From positions 12,034-76,033 of the forward strand of contig JAHZHZ010000009.1 in assembly GCA_019419995.1 (NCBI GenBank): 64,000 nucleotides of DNA, read 5' to 3'. The DNA comes from Clostridiales bacterium. Its GTDB lineage: Bacteria; Bacillota; Clostridia; Christensenellales; Aristaeellaceae. Under the pieces are notes generated by a model that ran no database searches, had not been told where the DNA came from, and was given only the letters and a program-made list of their open reading frames with translations. Numbering within the stretch: position 1 is the first letter of the stretch; each line of letters begins with the position of its first letter. A program made the position numbers and the translations under genes. This document shows positions 1-7,971 of this stretch, piece by piece.

Positions 1-173
1 AGATTGCTGCCGCGGTTAACTTGGGCGATGATTTCATCTGGCGTAATATCGATGCCATCCTTGTACAGATTTCCATTTAATTCAATGCTCAGGGGGATTA
101 CAGCTACTTGATAGCGTTCCACAAGAGCAGGACTCATATCACAGGTGCTGTCAGCCGAAAAGCAAATTTTCAT
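1..173 (-). CDS. DegV family fatty-acid-binding protein (N-terminal part only)
   Basis: The 57 visible residues begin MKICFSADSTCDMSPALVE and continue with PLSIELNG and YKDGIDITPDEI. This is the typical N-terminus of DegV proteins, which bind an acyl chain and, in the FakB members, present fatty acids to the FakA kinase. The S-x-D-S/T segment near residues 6-10 and the D-G-x-D-I segment are family hallmarks. The start is the ATG at 173, behind a GGAAGGAAG ribosome binding site. The gene runs off the left edge of the window, so its length and lipid-binding pocket cannot be judged. FakB versus other DegV roles cannot be decided. Confidence 0.85.
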   Translation of the reverse strand, partial: MKICFSADSTCDMSPALVERYQVAVIPLSIELNGNLYKDGIDITPDEIIAQVNRGSN

Positions 174-254
174 TGGTAAATCTTCCTTCCGAATCGTTCT
201 GCCTCTCGGGGATCTAGCATCCTTTGGAGGCAGGAATAATAAAGTATCGCGACC

Positions 255-284
255 ATTATAACCTGTTAAGCCCATTTACGTCAA
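255..284 (-). promoter_or_regulatory. Promoter of the DegV gene
   Basis: On the minus strand TTGACG (284-279), an 18-base spacer and TATAAT (260-255) lie about 80 bases before the DegV start codon. Confidence 0.6.
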
Positions 285-353
285 GCTGATATCTGTTTTC
301 CATGGTTCAGGGGTTGCAATGAACATGCAAAGTTTTGCGCATTGGCCTATGGA

Positions 354-386
354 AAATCCCCATCGCCCTTCAGACGACGGGGATTT
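354..386 (-). terminator. Hairpin after the acetyltransferase gene
   Basis: AAATCCCC(A)TCG at 354-365 pairs with CGA(C)GGGGATTT at 375-386, with one G-U wobble in the minus-strand RNA. It lies just beyond the stop codon at 398 and is followed by a short T run. It probably ends the two-gene mtlD-like/acetyltransferase transcript. Confidence 0.6.
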
Positions 387-397
387 CTCATTGAAAA

Positions 398-913
398 CTA
401 ATCAATGATTTTCTCATAGGCGACCCGGATGGGATCTCCGCATGTTTCGTATACCACTTCTCCGCAGAATGTATAGCCGCATTTTTGCGCCAGGCGGCGC
501 ATGGCCAGGTTTCCACGGTGGGTATCCAGGCGCACGCTGGAAAGATTGTGGGCGCGGGCCCAGTCTTCGGCAAAGGAGAGCATCCTCATGCTCAGTCCCG
601 TGCCCCGGAACCCGTCGCCGATGGCCATGCGGTGGATGGTGAGATAGGGGGCGTCGCTGAGCCAGCGTCCCTGAATACTGTCGTAAATGGGTTCTGATTC
701 CGTGAGGGGAACCATGTATCCGGCCAGCTCACCATTCACTTCAAAGACGCGAGCCCTGTCCAGCGTGATATCTTCTTCAATCAGCTCGGGCTGCGGGTAA
801 CCGTCCTGCCACTGATCGATACCCAGCTGTGCAATGGCAGCTCGAGCCTGAGCGATCAGGGACACGATACCGGGCAAATCCTCCATCTGAGCGGGCCGGG
901 AGCTGATTGTCAT
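398..913 (-). CDS. GNAT family N-acetyltransferase
   Basis: A 171-residue single-domain GNAT protein. The acetyl-CoA binding motif is visible as GFRGTGLSMRML (about residues 100-111), after the strand YLTIHRMAIG. A C-terminal VRLDTHRGN...KCGY segment is typical of motif B. The ATG at 913 overlaps the TGA of the upstream dehydrogenase-like gene (ATGA), so the two are translationally coupled and share the promoter at 2121-2149. The acceptor substrate is unknown. Coupling to a sugar-phosphate dehydrogenase does not reveal it. Confidence 0.85.
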   Translation of the reverse strand: MTISSRPAQMEDLPGIVSLIAQARAAIAQLGIDQWQDGYPQPELIEEDITLDRARVFEVNGELAGYMVPLTESEPIYDSIQGRWLSDAPYLTIHRMAIGDGFRGTGLSMRMLSFAEDWARAHNLSSVRLDTHRGNLAMRRLAQKCGYTFCGEVVYETCGDPIRVAYEKIID

Positions 914-2082
914 TTTGCGCTTCCTTCCTCGGCCTCATAAGCGGATTTAATCATGCTGTAGAGAGGTTCTTCGGGCTTGAGGCCCATGTAGGTTTCGATG
1001 ACGTAATCAACGCCTTTTTCCTTCAGTGCAGACTGAATCTGCGGAGCAGTGGGATCGCCCTCCTGATCAAATTTCAGCGCGGCGACGATGCCGCGAATTA
1101 CCGGACTGGGATCAATGCCCTGCTCCATGGCAAACAGAGCCGCCCCCACAATGCGGTCGTTGCGACGCAACTTGCGCACGGGATCAGCGCCGACGCGGGC
1201 AACGGTATCCTTCAGCGCACGGTTCTGGAAGCGGAACAACAGATCCACCACATTGTTTTCCACATTTTCCCGCACGGCGCCACCAAATTTGTGGATCAAC
1301 GCCTGGGCGCTGACGCGCATGGCTGCCTTGGCCGCTTCATAAATTTCCGGATCAGCAATGGCCTGCCAGATATATTCGTATCCCTTCTGCTTGCCCAAGT
1401 AGGCGCAGACAGCGTGACCTCCATTGTGCAAAAACAGCTTGCGCTTGATATAGAATTCAAAGGGCGTGTAGGGGATCAAACCCACCAGGTCGGGGATTTC
1501 TCCCTTGAAGGCGTCCTTATCCACGGGAAGTTCACAGTAAGGCTCCACGCAGATCAACAGGGAATCCTGTGCGCGCATTTCCGGAGTGAGCGGGGGAACC
1601 ATGCGCCCGATGGAAGCTTCTACCAGACCGAGATTTTTGTCTGCCCAGGCCCGTTGTTCTTCATTGAGGCATTCGTTAATCCAGCCTCGCATCAGTTCAT
1701 CGGCGCCCAACTGGTTTTCACAGAGAATAATGTCCAGGGGTTTTCCACTGCGCTCCATGCGGGCCACGGCTCCGCGAGCGATGACGGGTGCGATCTTGGG
1801 CAGAATGTTGACACCTACTGCTGTAGCCATGATATCACAGCTGACAATTTCATCTATAGCTTCGTCCGTGGTGGAATTTACGGCGCGCACGGGTTTAACA
1901 GTGGTATCCCGGGTCTCTGCGTTGGATACAATGCGTACCGTATACTCGCCCCGGCGGTTCATTTCGTCAATCAAATTTTGCATAATATCCAGAAATACCA
2001 CTTCGTAACCGGAATCGGCAAATACTTTTCCGATAAAGCCGCGGCCAATGTTGCCGCCTCCATACATAACTGCCTTTTTCAT
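910..2082 (-). CDS. Mannitol-1-phosphate 5-dehydrogenase-like protein
   Basis: A 390-residue protein with an N-terminal Rossmann motif GGGNIGRGF (about residues 8-16) and the mannitol dehydrogenase features TAVGVNILPKIAPVIARG and CENQLGADEL. The E-N pair and a later KLFLHNGGHAVCAYLG segment (family K-x-x-x-x-N/H-x-x-H catalytic region) fit MtlD, which oxidises mannitol-1-phosphate to fructose-6-phosphate with NAD. The start chosen is the ATG at 2082, behind AAGGAAAGAGGG. An earlier ATG at 2118 lacks a good ribosome binding site. No mannitol PTS genes are adjacent, so the true substrate could be another polyol phosphate. Its stop overlaps the acetyltransferase start. Confidence 0.8.
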   Translation of the reverse strand: MKKAVMYGGGNIGRGFIGKVFADSGYEVVFLDIMQNLIDEMNRRGEYTVRIVSNAETRDTTVKPVRAVNSTTDEAIDEIVSCDIMATAVGVNILPKIAPVIARGAVARMERSGKPLDIILCENQLGADELMRGWINECLNEEQRAWADKNLGLVEASIGRMVPPLTPEMRAQDSLLICVEPYCELPVDKDAFKGEIPDLVGLIPYTPFEFYIKRKLFLHNGGHAVCAYLGKQKGYEYIWQAIADPEIYEAAKAAMRVSAQALIHKFGGAVRENVENNVVDLLFRFQNRALKDTVARVGADPVRKLRRNDRIVGAALFAMEQGIDPSPVIRGIVAALKFDQEGDPTAPQIQSALKEKGVDYVIETYMGLKPEEPLYSMIKSAYEAEEGSAK

Positions 2083-2120
2083 GAAAAATGCCCTCTTTCC
2101 TTGTTTAATGGCCTGCATAA

Positions 2121-2149
2121 ATTATAGCATAGTTTCCCATCAAATTAAA
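2121..2149 (-). promoter_or_regulatory. Promoter of the dehydrogenase-like gene
   Basis: The minus strand carries TTTAAT (2149-2144), a 17-base spacer and TATAAT (2126-2121), about 40 bases before the chosen start codon. Confidence 0.55.
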
Positions 2150-2291
2150 CCGGTTTATCCAAACATAAGAAAAACATGCCGAAAAATATACGTTCCCGCC
2201 TGTGAAATTGTACGCTCAAACAGGCAGTTTGCCTTAAATTGGTTTTTTTATACCATTAGGTCGGAAATACGATCTTTCTTAAAATAGGTTT

Positions 2292-2318
2292 GGGCGGCCG
2301 CGTACTGTGCAGCCGCCC
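2292..2318 (-). terminator. GC-rich hairpin after the small secreted protein gene
   Basis: GGGCGGC (2292-2298) pairs with GCCGCCC (2312-2318) just past the stop codon at 2331. The T tract on the minus strand is weak, so termination may be inefficient. Confidence 0.45.
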
Positions 2319-2330
2319 GAACTTATAGAC

Positions 2331-2906
2331 TTACTTGAAGGTCAGGCTACTGAGAATCAACGAAATTTCATTCTCCTCAAGGCCGCTTGCCCCAAGGATC
2401 AGCAGCTCATTTCCATTGGAGAGATAGTAGAGCCGGTAGACGATATCTTCAATTCCGCAGGCAAAGGCGGCACAGCGGTTATTGCCATAATTCATTTCCA
2501 CTACGCTTTCGCTGTTGCCCAAAATGTCCACTGCAGCCTCTTGGGCCGCTTCCAGAACATCCTGGCTCGATTCCCGAAGGGAAAAGGTGATTGCAGAGGA
2601 GCCACTTTCGTCCGTGGCGCTGAGCAGTGTGCGCCCATCACCGGGGTAATCCGCCTGTGCAGCGGCATCAAAGCCCTCCCGGGTCGCTTCATCCATTACG
2701 ATCAGGCGCTCGGGCAACAGGCATGTAAATGTTTCTGTCTCACAGGATACGCCCGCAGGCTGTGTGCTGGGCGTTGGAGTAACGGCAGCAAGGGCGGGTA
2801 CCGCAGTGGCACTTACAGTGGCCTGTGCAGATTCTTCAGCAACGGCGGCCTGCGCCACTCCAGCGCAAAGCACAATCGCGATAATAGCTGCAAAGATGCG
2901 CTTCAT
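2331..2906 (-). CDS. Small secreted protein of unknown function
   Basis: I do not recognise this 191-residue protein. It starts with a clear Sec signal peptide (MKRIF, then a hydrophobic run to about residue 22, with AxA-type sites near QAAVA). A Thr/Pro/Ala-rich linker follows (about residues 25-53), then a folded domain of about 140 residues with Cys pairs. There is no lipobox. The start is the ATG at 2906 behind AAGGAGGTG. An upstream ATG at 2945 would put residues before the signal peptide. It is divergent from the MarR/ABC exporter operon and may share its control region. The mature part is likely extracellular or cell-surface. Confidence 0.7.
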   Translation of the reverse strand: MKRIFAAIIAIVLCAGVAQAAVAEESAQATVSATAVPALAAVTPTPSTQPAGVSCETETFTCLLPERLIVMDEATREGFDAAAQADYPGDGRTLLSATDESGSSAITFSLRESSQDVLEAAQEAAVDILGNSESVVEMNYGNNRCAAFACGIEDIVYRLYYLSNGNELLILGASGLEENEISLILSSLTFK

Positions 2907-3028
2907 GGGTTTAAACACCTCCTTAATTTCTATCATAACATCCATATGTTAAATCTCCTCTCAGAAGACTTTAAATGAAAACTTTACGAATTTGCAATCC
3001 AAACCGACTATTTCTGACCATTAAGGGA

Positions 3029-3068
3029 TGCTATAATCATTAGCATGCTAATTGTTAGCATGCTAATG
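3029..3068 (+). promoter_or_regulatory. Extended -10 promoter with double palindromic operator
   Basis: An extended -10 element TGCTATAAT lies at 3029-3037, with no good -35. Directly after it come two copies of the palindrome TTAGCATGCTAA (within 3039-3052 and 3055-3066), offset by 15 bases. The block ends 18 bases before the MarR start codon. The placement on the transcription start is what an autorepressing MarR dimer would need. Confidence 0.75.
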
Positions 3069-3086
3069 ATTTGAGAGAGGAGGAAA

Positions 3087-3542
3087 ATGGCAGTGGAAGA
3101 ACAATTGAGAGAGTTGATCGGAAAAATGCTGCATATTGGGCGAAAACGACGCCAAATCGTGGAAAATACCATGGGAAATATGCTTTTAACGCCCAGCCAG
3201 CATTATGTACTCATTCAGCTTAAATATAAGGGCTGTATGCCTTCACAGGCACAGATTGCCGCGGTATTGAATGTCAGCCCTGCCAGTATGGCGCGCACGG
3301 TCAAGAGTCTAGATGCTCTGGGCTATATCCAACGTTCCAGCTGTGATTCAGACAGCCGCCGAAACGAGATCAGCCTTACGGAAAAGGGTGAACAGGCGCT
3401 GGAAAAGAGCCAGGCACTGTTTCGAACGCTGGACGAACGCAGCTTCGCAGGATTCAGTGAGGAGGAGCTGGCTCAGTTTTCCTCGATGCTGGAGCGCATC
3501 CTCGAAAATCTACTTGACATGGAAGAGGAAAAAAGGAGTTGA
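3087..3542 (+). CDS. MarR family transcriptional regulator
   Basis: A 151-residue winged-helix regulator. The helix-turn-helix is in SQAQIAAVLNVSPASMARTVKSLDALGYIQR (about residues 53-83), followed by the wing DSDSRRNEISLTEKG with the conserved D-x-R. The ATG at 3087 follows GAGAGGAGG. It is the first gene of an operon with two ABC exporter genes (6-base gap to the next). Two palindromes at its promoter make autorepression likely, probably relieved by an exported compound. The ligand is unknown. Confidence 0.9.
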   Translation: MAVEEQLRELIGKMLHIGRKRRQIVENTMGNMLLTPSQHYVLIQLKYKGCMPSQAQIAAVLNVSPASMARTVKSLDALGYIQRSSCDSDSRRNEISLTEKGEQALEKSQALFRTLDERSFAGFSEEELAQFSSMLERILENLLDMEEEKRS

Positions 3543-3548
3543 AATAAG

Positions 3549-5318
3549 TTGAAACGCTGGCTTAGCTATGCGCGGCCCTACAAAAAATACTTTATATTGG
3601 GGCCTCTTTGTATGATTGTAGAAGTACTGGGCGAGATTCTGCTGCCCAAGCTGTATGCTTCCATTATCAATACCGGTGTAGCCGGCGCAGATATCGGCCA
3701 TATTGTGATGATCTGTGTTTTGATGGTGCTCACTTCCTTTGCGATGATGTTGGGGGGAGTGGGCGGCGCCTACTTTGGATCAAAGGCGGCAGTGAATTAT
3801 GCGGCCGACCTGCGCCAGGACGTGTTTAACCGGATTCAGAAATTTTCCTTTGCCAATATAGACCGCTTTTCTGCGGGTTCGCTGGTTACGCGGCTCACCA
3901 ACGATGTTACGCAATTGATGAATTTCATTAACATGATGCTTCGGCTGTGCCTGCGGGCTCCAGGCATGCTGATTGGTGCCCTGATCATGACGGTGGTCAT
4001 GAATCCCGGGCTGGCAACGGTGCTGGCGGTTACCATTCCCGTGCTGGTGATTGTTCAGGTATTGATTATCCGCTGCGCATATCCCCGGTTTACCCGAATG
4101 CAGGGGAAAATTGACGTGCTAAATAACGGAATTCAGGAAAATTTAACCAATGTTCGCGTGGTAAAATCCTTTGTTCGGGAGGACTTTGAACAGCAAAAGT
4201 TTGATCAGGCCAATGGGGATCTCAAGCAAGCGGGCCTTTCCGCCATGCGTGTCATGGTGGCAATTATGCCCCTGATGATGTTAATTATGAATCTTACCAG
4301 CGTGGCCGTGGTGTATCTGGGCGGCCGGCAGGTAATTTTTGGAAGCATGCTGGTGGGGGATTTGAGTGCCTTTATTACGTATATTACCCAGATCCTGATG
4401 TCTCTGCTGATGGTTTCCATGCTGTTTTTAACTTCCTCTCGTTCACTGGCCTCGGCGCGTCGAATTGGAGAAGTACTGGATGAGAAGATAGATTTAAGCG
4501 ACGCCAGTGCCGCACAGCCCGAGCGCAGGGTGGAGCGCGGCGCGGTGGAATTCCGCGACGTCTCCTTCCGCTATTACAAAAACAGCGAGGAGGCCGTGCT
4601 TCAGCACATCAGTTTTTCGATTGAACCGGGAGAGACGGTGGGTATTGTGGGGTCCACCGGCTCTGGCAAGAGCACTCTGGTATCCATGATTCCCAGGCTC
4701 TATGACGTGGACGAGGGCGAAGTGCTGGTGGATGGTGTGAATGTGAAGGACTACAGCCTGGAACATCTGCGACAGGGAGTTGGAATGGTTCTTCAAAAGA
4801 ATGTGCTGTTCTCCGGAACGGTGGAGGAAAACCTCCGCTGGGGTGACGAGGATGCCGGCATGGATGAAATTGTGCAGGCGGCCCGGAGCGCTCAGGCCGA
4901 TGGCTTTGTCCGTGGTTTTGCCAAGGGTTATCAGAGTGACATCGAACAGGGCGGCTCCAACGTTTCTGGAGGACAGAAGCAGCGGCTTTGCATTGCCAGA
5001 GCTCTGCTTCGCAAACCCAGGATTTTGATTCTCGACGATTCTACCAGTGCTGTGGATACGGCCACGGAAGCTCAGATTCGCCGGGCTTTTGCCGAGGAAC
5101 TGCGAGACGCCACAAAAATCATCATTGCCCAGCGCATCACCTCTGTGATGGAGGCGGACCGTATTATCGTTATGGATGAGGGCAGGATCGTAGGCTTGGG
5201 TACTCATGAAGCGTTGATGAAGACTTGCCAGGCCTATCGAGAAATTTATGAATCTCAGACGTCCTCAAATGTTCAGGAGGAAGCGCTGGTTTCCGGTGAA
5301 GGGAGGGAAACAAAGTGA
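3549..5318 (+). CDS. ABC exporter half-transporter, subunit with degenerate ATP site
   Basis: A 589-residue half-transporter: six membrane segments in residues 1-310, then an ATPase domain. Walker A is GSTGSGKST (about 370) and the signature is VSGGQ. Walker B is ILILDDS (about 491), with Asp where the catalytic Glu should be, and the switch residue after the D-loop is Gln (IIAQRIT) instead of His. Both changes mark the non-hydrolysing site of heterodimeric exporters such as TM287/288 and BmrCD. It starts with TTG at 3549 behind AAAAGGAG and overlaps the partner gene by four bases (GTGA). Its likely role is drug or lipid-like substrate efflux. Confidence 0.9.
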   Translation: MKRWLSYARPYKKYFILGPLCMIVEVLGEILLPKLYASIINTGVAGADIGHIVMICVLMVLTSFAMMLGGVGGAYFGSKAAVNYAADLRQDVFNRIQKFSFANIDRFSAGSLVTRLTNDVTQLMNFINMMLRLCLRAPGMLIGALIMTVVMNPGLATVLAVTIPVLVIVQVLIIRCAYPRFTRMQGKIDVLNNGIQENLTNVRVVKSFVREDFEQQKFDQANGDLKQAGLSAMRVMVAIMPLMMLIMNLTSVAVVYLGGRQVIFGSMLVGDLSAFITYITQILMSLLMVSMLFLTSSRSLASARRIGEVLDEKIDLSDASAAQPERRVERGAVEFRDVSFRYYKNSEEAVLQHISFSIEPGETVGIVGSTGSGKSTLVSMIPRLYDVDEGEVLVDGVNVKDYSLEHLRQGVGMVLQKNVLFSGTVEENLRWGDEDAGMDEIVQAARSAQADGFVRGFAKGYQSDIEQGGSNVSGGQKQRLCIARALLRKPRILILDDSTSAVDTATEAQIRRAFAEELRDATKIIIAQRITSVMEADRIIVMDEGRIVGLGTHEALMKTCQAYREIYESQTSSNVQEEALVSGEGRETK

Positions 5319-7189
5319 GTGGACGCAGTCTTGAGAATTTAAGAAATCGCTACAACAGCGGGCCGGAGGAAGGCGCGCAGGGAGCGAGGGGAGGATTTGG
5401 CCCCAGACATGGTCCCGGGAGTAGCCCCTCGTTTGGCAAACCTGTGGATGCTCGCAAAACTATTGCCAGGGTGTTTTCCTACGTGAGCGAATATAAACTG
5501 AGGCTGGTGACAGTGGCGTTCTGCCTGCTTTTAAATACGGGGGCGATGCTGGCGGGAAGTTATATGCTCAGACCCATCCTCAACCAGATAGCCAACAGCG
5601 CGCTATCGGCATCCGAAAGGGTGAGTTACCTGATCTCCATGCTAATTGTGCTGTTACTGACCTACATGGTGAGCGTGGTGGCTGCGTTTTTGCAGTACCG
5701 CCTGATGGTAGAGGTATCCCAGAGCGCGGTGGAGCGCATTCGCCACGATCTATTTGAAAAACTTCAGCACCTGCCGCTGCGCTTTTTTGACCGCCACAAC
5801 AACGGTGAGATTATGAGCCGATTTACCAACGATGTGGACAATATCGGCCTGATGCTGGATAATTCCGTTATAGCCATGCTTTCCGGCGCGGTGACTCTGG
5901 TGGGCACCTTCGTGATGATGTGCGTGACCAACCTGTGGCTGACTCTGATTACCGTGGTGTTTATTCCGTTGATGTTCAAGGGCAGCATGGCCATTATGCA
6001 GCGGAGCCGTCGCTACTTTACGGCGCAGCAGTCGGCGCTGGGTGCGGTGAACAGCTACATTGAAGAAACCGTTACGGGGCAGAAAGTGGTCAAGGTTTTC
6101 TGCCATGAACAGACGTGTGAGGAGGAGTTTGGCCGCCTGAATGATGATTTGCGACACAAGCAGATAGGAGCGCTGTTTTTCGGCGGCATCATGGGCCCGG
6201 TACTGGGCAATATTTCCAAGTTGAGCTACTCGCTCACCGCGGGCATTGGTGGCATATTGTGCGTAGCGGCAGGCTTTGATGTGGGTGGCCTGGCCATATT
6301 TGTCAATTATGCCAACCAGTTTGCGCGGCCTATCAATGAGCTTTCTCAACAGGTCAATACCGTCTTTTCTGCTCTGGCGGGCGCGGAACGTGTATTTCAG
6401 GTCATGGATGCCGACCCCGAGGAACCGGATGCACCCGGCGCACTGCAGCCCGCTATCCAGGGTAACGTGGAGCTGATGGATGTGTGTTTCGGTTATGATC
6501 CGGGCAAACCGATTTTAAAGCACATCTCGCTCTATGCGCGGCCTGGCCAGAAGATTGCATTCGTGGGTTCCACGGGTGCGGGCAAGACCACCATTACCAA
6601 TTTGCTCAACCGCTTCTACGATATCCAGTCCGGCAGCATTACCATCGACGGCATGGATATAAAGAATATCCAGCGGGATGTTTTGCGTAAGAACATTGCA
6701 ATGGTGTTGCAGGATACCCACCTTTTTACAGGTACTATCATGGAGAATATCCGCTATGGCCGTTTGGATGCCACAGATGAAGAGGTGATTGCTGCGGCTA
6801 AGGTGGCCAGTGCTCACAGTTTTATTAAGCGCCTGTCCGATGGCTATCAGACCCATATTGAAGGCGATGGCGCAAACCTGTCTCAGGGGCAGCGCCAGCT
6901 GCTCAATATTGCCCGGGCGGCGCTGAGCAAGGCACCCATCCTGGTGCTGGACGAAGCCACCAGTTCCGTAGATACCCGCACCGAGCGGATGATTGAGCAG
7001 GGAATGGACCGTTTGATGGAAAACCGCACCACTTTTGTGATTGCCCATCGCCTATCCACGGTGCGCAATGCCAACGCCATAATGGTGTTGGAGAACGGGG
7101 AAATCATTGAGCGCGGCGACCATGATGATCTGCTCCGCCAGAGGGGCCGTTACTATGAGTTGTGCACTGGTAAAAAGGAACTGAGCTGA
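5315..7189 (+). CDS. ABC exporter half-transporter, catalytically competent subunit
   Basis: A 624-residue half-transporter with a Gly/Arg-rich cytosolic N-terminal extension of about 45 residues, six membrane segments and an ATPase domain. Walker A is GSTGAGKTT (about 417), Walker B is LVLDEATSS with the catalytic Glu, and the H-loop is IAHRLST. The signature is LSQGQ, altered from LSGGQ, which matches the degenerate site completed by the partner's Walker B. The pair therefore has one consensus and one altered ATP site. GTG start at 5315, overlapping the stop of the partner. Substrate unknown. The MarR context suggests multidrug efflux. Confidence 0.9.
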   Translation: MSGRSLENLRNRYNSGPEEGAQGARGGFGPRHGPGSSPSFGKPVDARKTIARVFSYVSEYKLRLVTVAFCLLLNTGAMLAGSYMLRPILNQIANSALSASERVSYLISMLIVLLLTYMVSVVAAFLQYRLMVEVSQSAVERIRHDLFEKLQHLPLRFFDRHNNGEIMSRFTNDVDNIGLMLDNSVIAMLSGAVTLVGTFVMMCVTNLWLTLITVVFIPLMFKGSMAIMQRSRRYFTAQQSALGAVNSYIEETVTGQKVVKVFCHEQTCEEEFGRLNDDLRHKQIGALFFGGIMGPVLGNISKLSYSLTAGIGGILCVAAGFDVGGLAIFVNYANQFARPINELSQQVNTVFSALAGAERVFQVMDADPEEPDAPGALQPAIQGNVELMDVCFGYDPGKPILKHISLYARPGQKIAFVGSTGAGKTTITNLLNRFYDIQSGSITIDGMDIKNIQRDVLRKNIAMVLQDTHLFTGTIMENIRYGRLDATDEEVIAAAKVASAHSFIKRLSDGYQTHIEGDGANLSQGQRQLLNIARAALSKAPILVLDEATSSVDTRTERMIEQGMDRLMENRTTFVIAHRLSTVRNANAIMVLENGEIIERGDHDDLLRQRGRYYELCTGKKELS

Positions 7190-7207
7190 TCAATGCGATG
7201 AAACATT

Positions 7208-7238
7208 TGCGGCGGACTTGCAGACCAAGTCTGCCGCA
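7208..7238 (+). terminator. Strong hairpin after the exporter operon
   Basis: A 13-base stem, TGCGGCGGACTTG (7208-7220) with CAAGTCTGCCGCA (7226-7238), has a single G-U pair and a 5-base loop. No T run follows, so it may stabilise the mRNA end or need Rho. Confidence 0.45.
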
Positions 7239-7302
7239 TCGGTGCCGGTGAGAATTAAGAATGGGCATGGAAACGACTTTACACTTGCAGGAGGACTCAA
7301 AA

Positions 7303-7827
7303 ATGATTTTGGAAACCCAGCGCCTGTATTTGCGTGAGATGGAGCAGGGGGATTATGCGGCTTTATGCAAGATTTTGCAGGACGAGGAAGCAATGTATGC
7401 CTACGAGGGGGCCTTTGATGATTCCGAAGTGCAACAGTGGCTAGATCGACAGCTTGATCGCTATCGTAAGTGGGGCTTTGGTCTGTGGGCAGTGGTGCTA
7501 AAGCAGACCAATGAAATGATCGGCCAGTGCGGGTTGACGATTCAACCCTGGAAGGATCGTGAAGTGCTAGAAGTGGGCTATTTGTTTCAGCGACGTTACT
7601 GGCACCAGGGCTTTGCCACGGAGGCAGCCAGGGCTTGCATGGACTACGCTTTTGAGACATTGGGGGCAAGTGAAGTCTGCTCCATCATCCGGGACGGGAA
7701 TCTACCCTCCATCGGGGTGGCGCTGCGAAACGGCATGGTCGAAGCGGATGGCTGGATCAAGCACTATCGGGGCGTTGACATGCCCCATAGGCGATATGTA
7801 GCCATGAAAGCAAAGAATGAAGGGTAA
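7303..7827 (+). CDS. GNAT acetyltransferase, RimJ/RimL-like
   Basis: A 174-residue protein beginning MILETQRLYLREM, the typical opening of the RimJ/RimL/YdaF-type acetyltransferases. It has the acetyl-CoA motif RRYWHQGFATEA and the later VCSIIRDGN...ALRNGM segment. These enzymes usually acetylate protein N-termini or small amines. The start chosen is the ATG at 7303 behind GCAGGAGG; the ATG at 7261 has no ribosome binding site. It is convergent with the next gene and shares its bidirectional terminator. Confidence 0.85.
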   Translation: MILETQRLYLREMEQGDYAALCKILQDEEAMYAYEGAFDDSEVQQWLDRQLDRYRKWGFGLWAVVLKQTNEMIGQCGLTIQPWKDREVLEVGYLFQRRYWHQGFATEAARACMDYAFETLGASEVCSIIRDGNLPSIGVALRNGMVEADGWIKHYRGVDMPHRRYVAMKAKNEG

Positions 7828-7875
7828 GAGTATTTCACGGATTACGCTTTCTTCGAAGCTGGTTCTATAAAAGAC

Positions 7876-7914
7876 AACCGCTCCCCAATCTGAAAATCAG
7901 ATTGGGGAGCGGTT
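7876..7914. terminator. Bidirectional intrinsic terminator
   Basis: A perfect 17-base stem, AACCGCTCCCCAATCTG / CAGATTGGGGAGCGGTT, sits between convergent genes. A-rich sequence lies on its left and ATCTTTT on its right, so it can stop transcripts from both sides. Confidence 0.9.
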
Positions 7915-7971
7915 ATCTTTTATCTGACGGTGACGGGTATCACGAATGGGAGTCTAAAGCAGCCCTAAAAT

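Noticed and set aside
907..2127. A 406-codon plus-strand frame opposite the mannitol-phosphate-dehydrogenase-like gene
   Set aside because: It is a shadow of a well-supported gene with clear family motifs on the minus strand.
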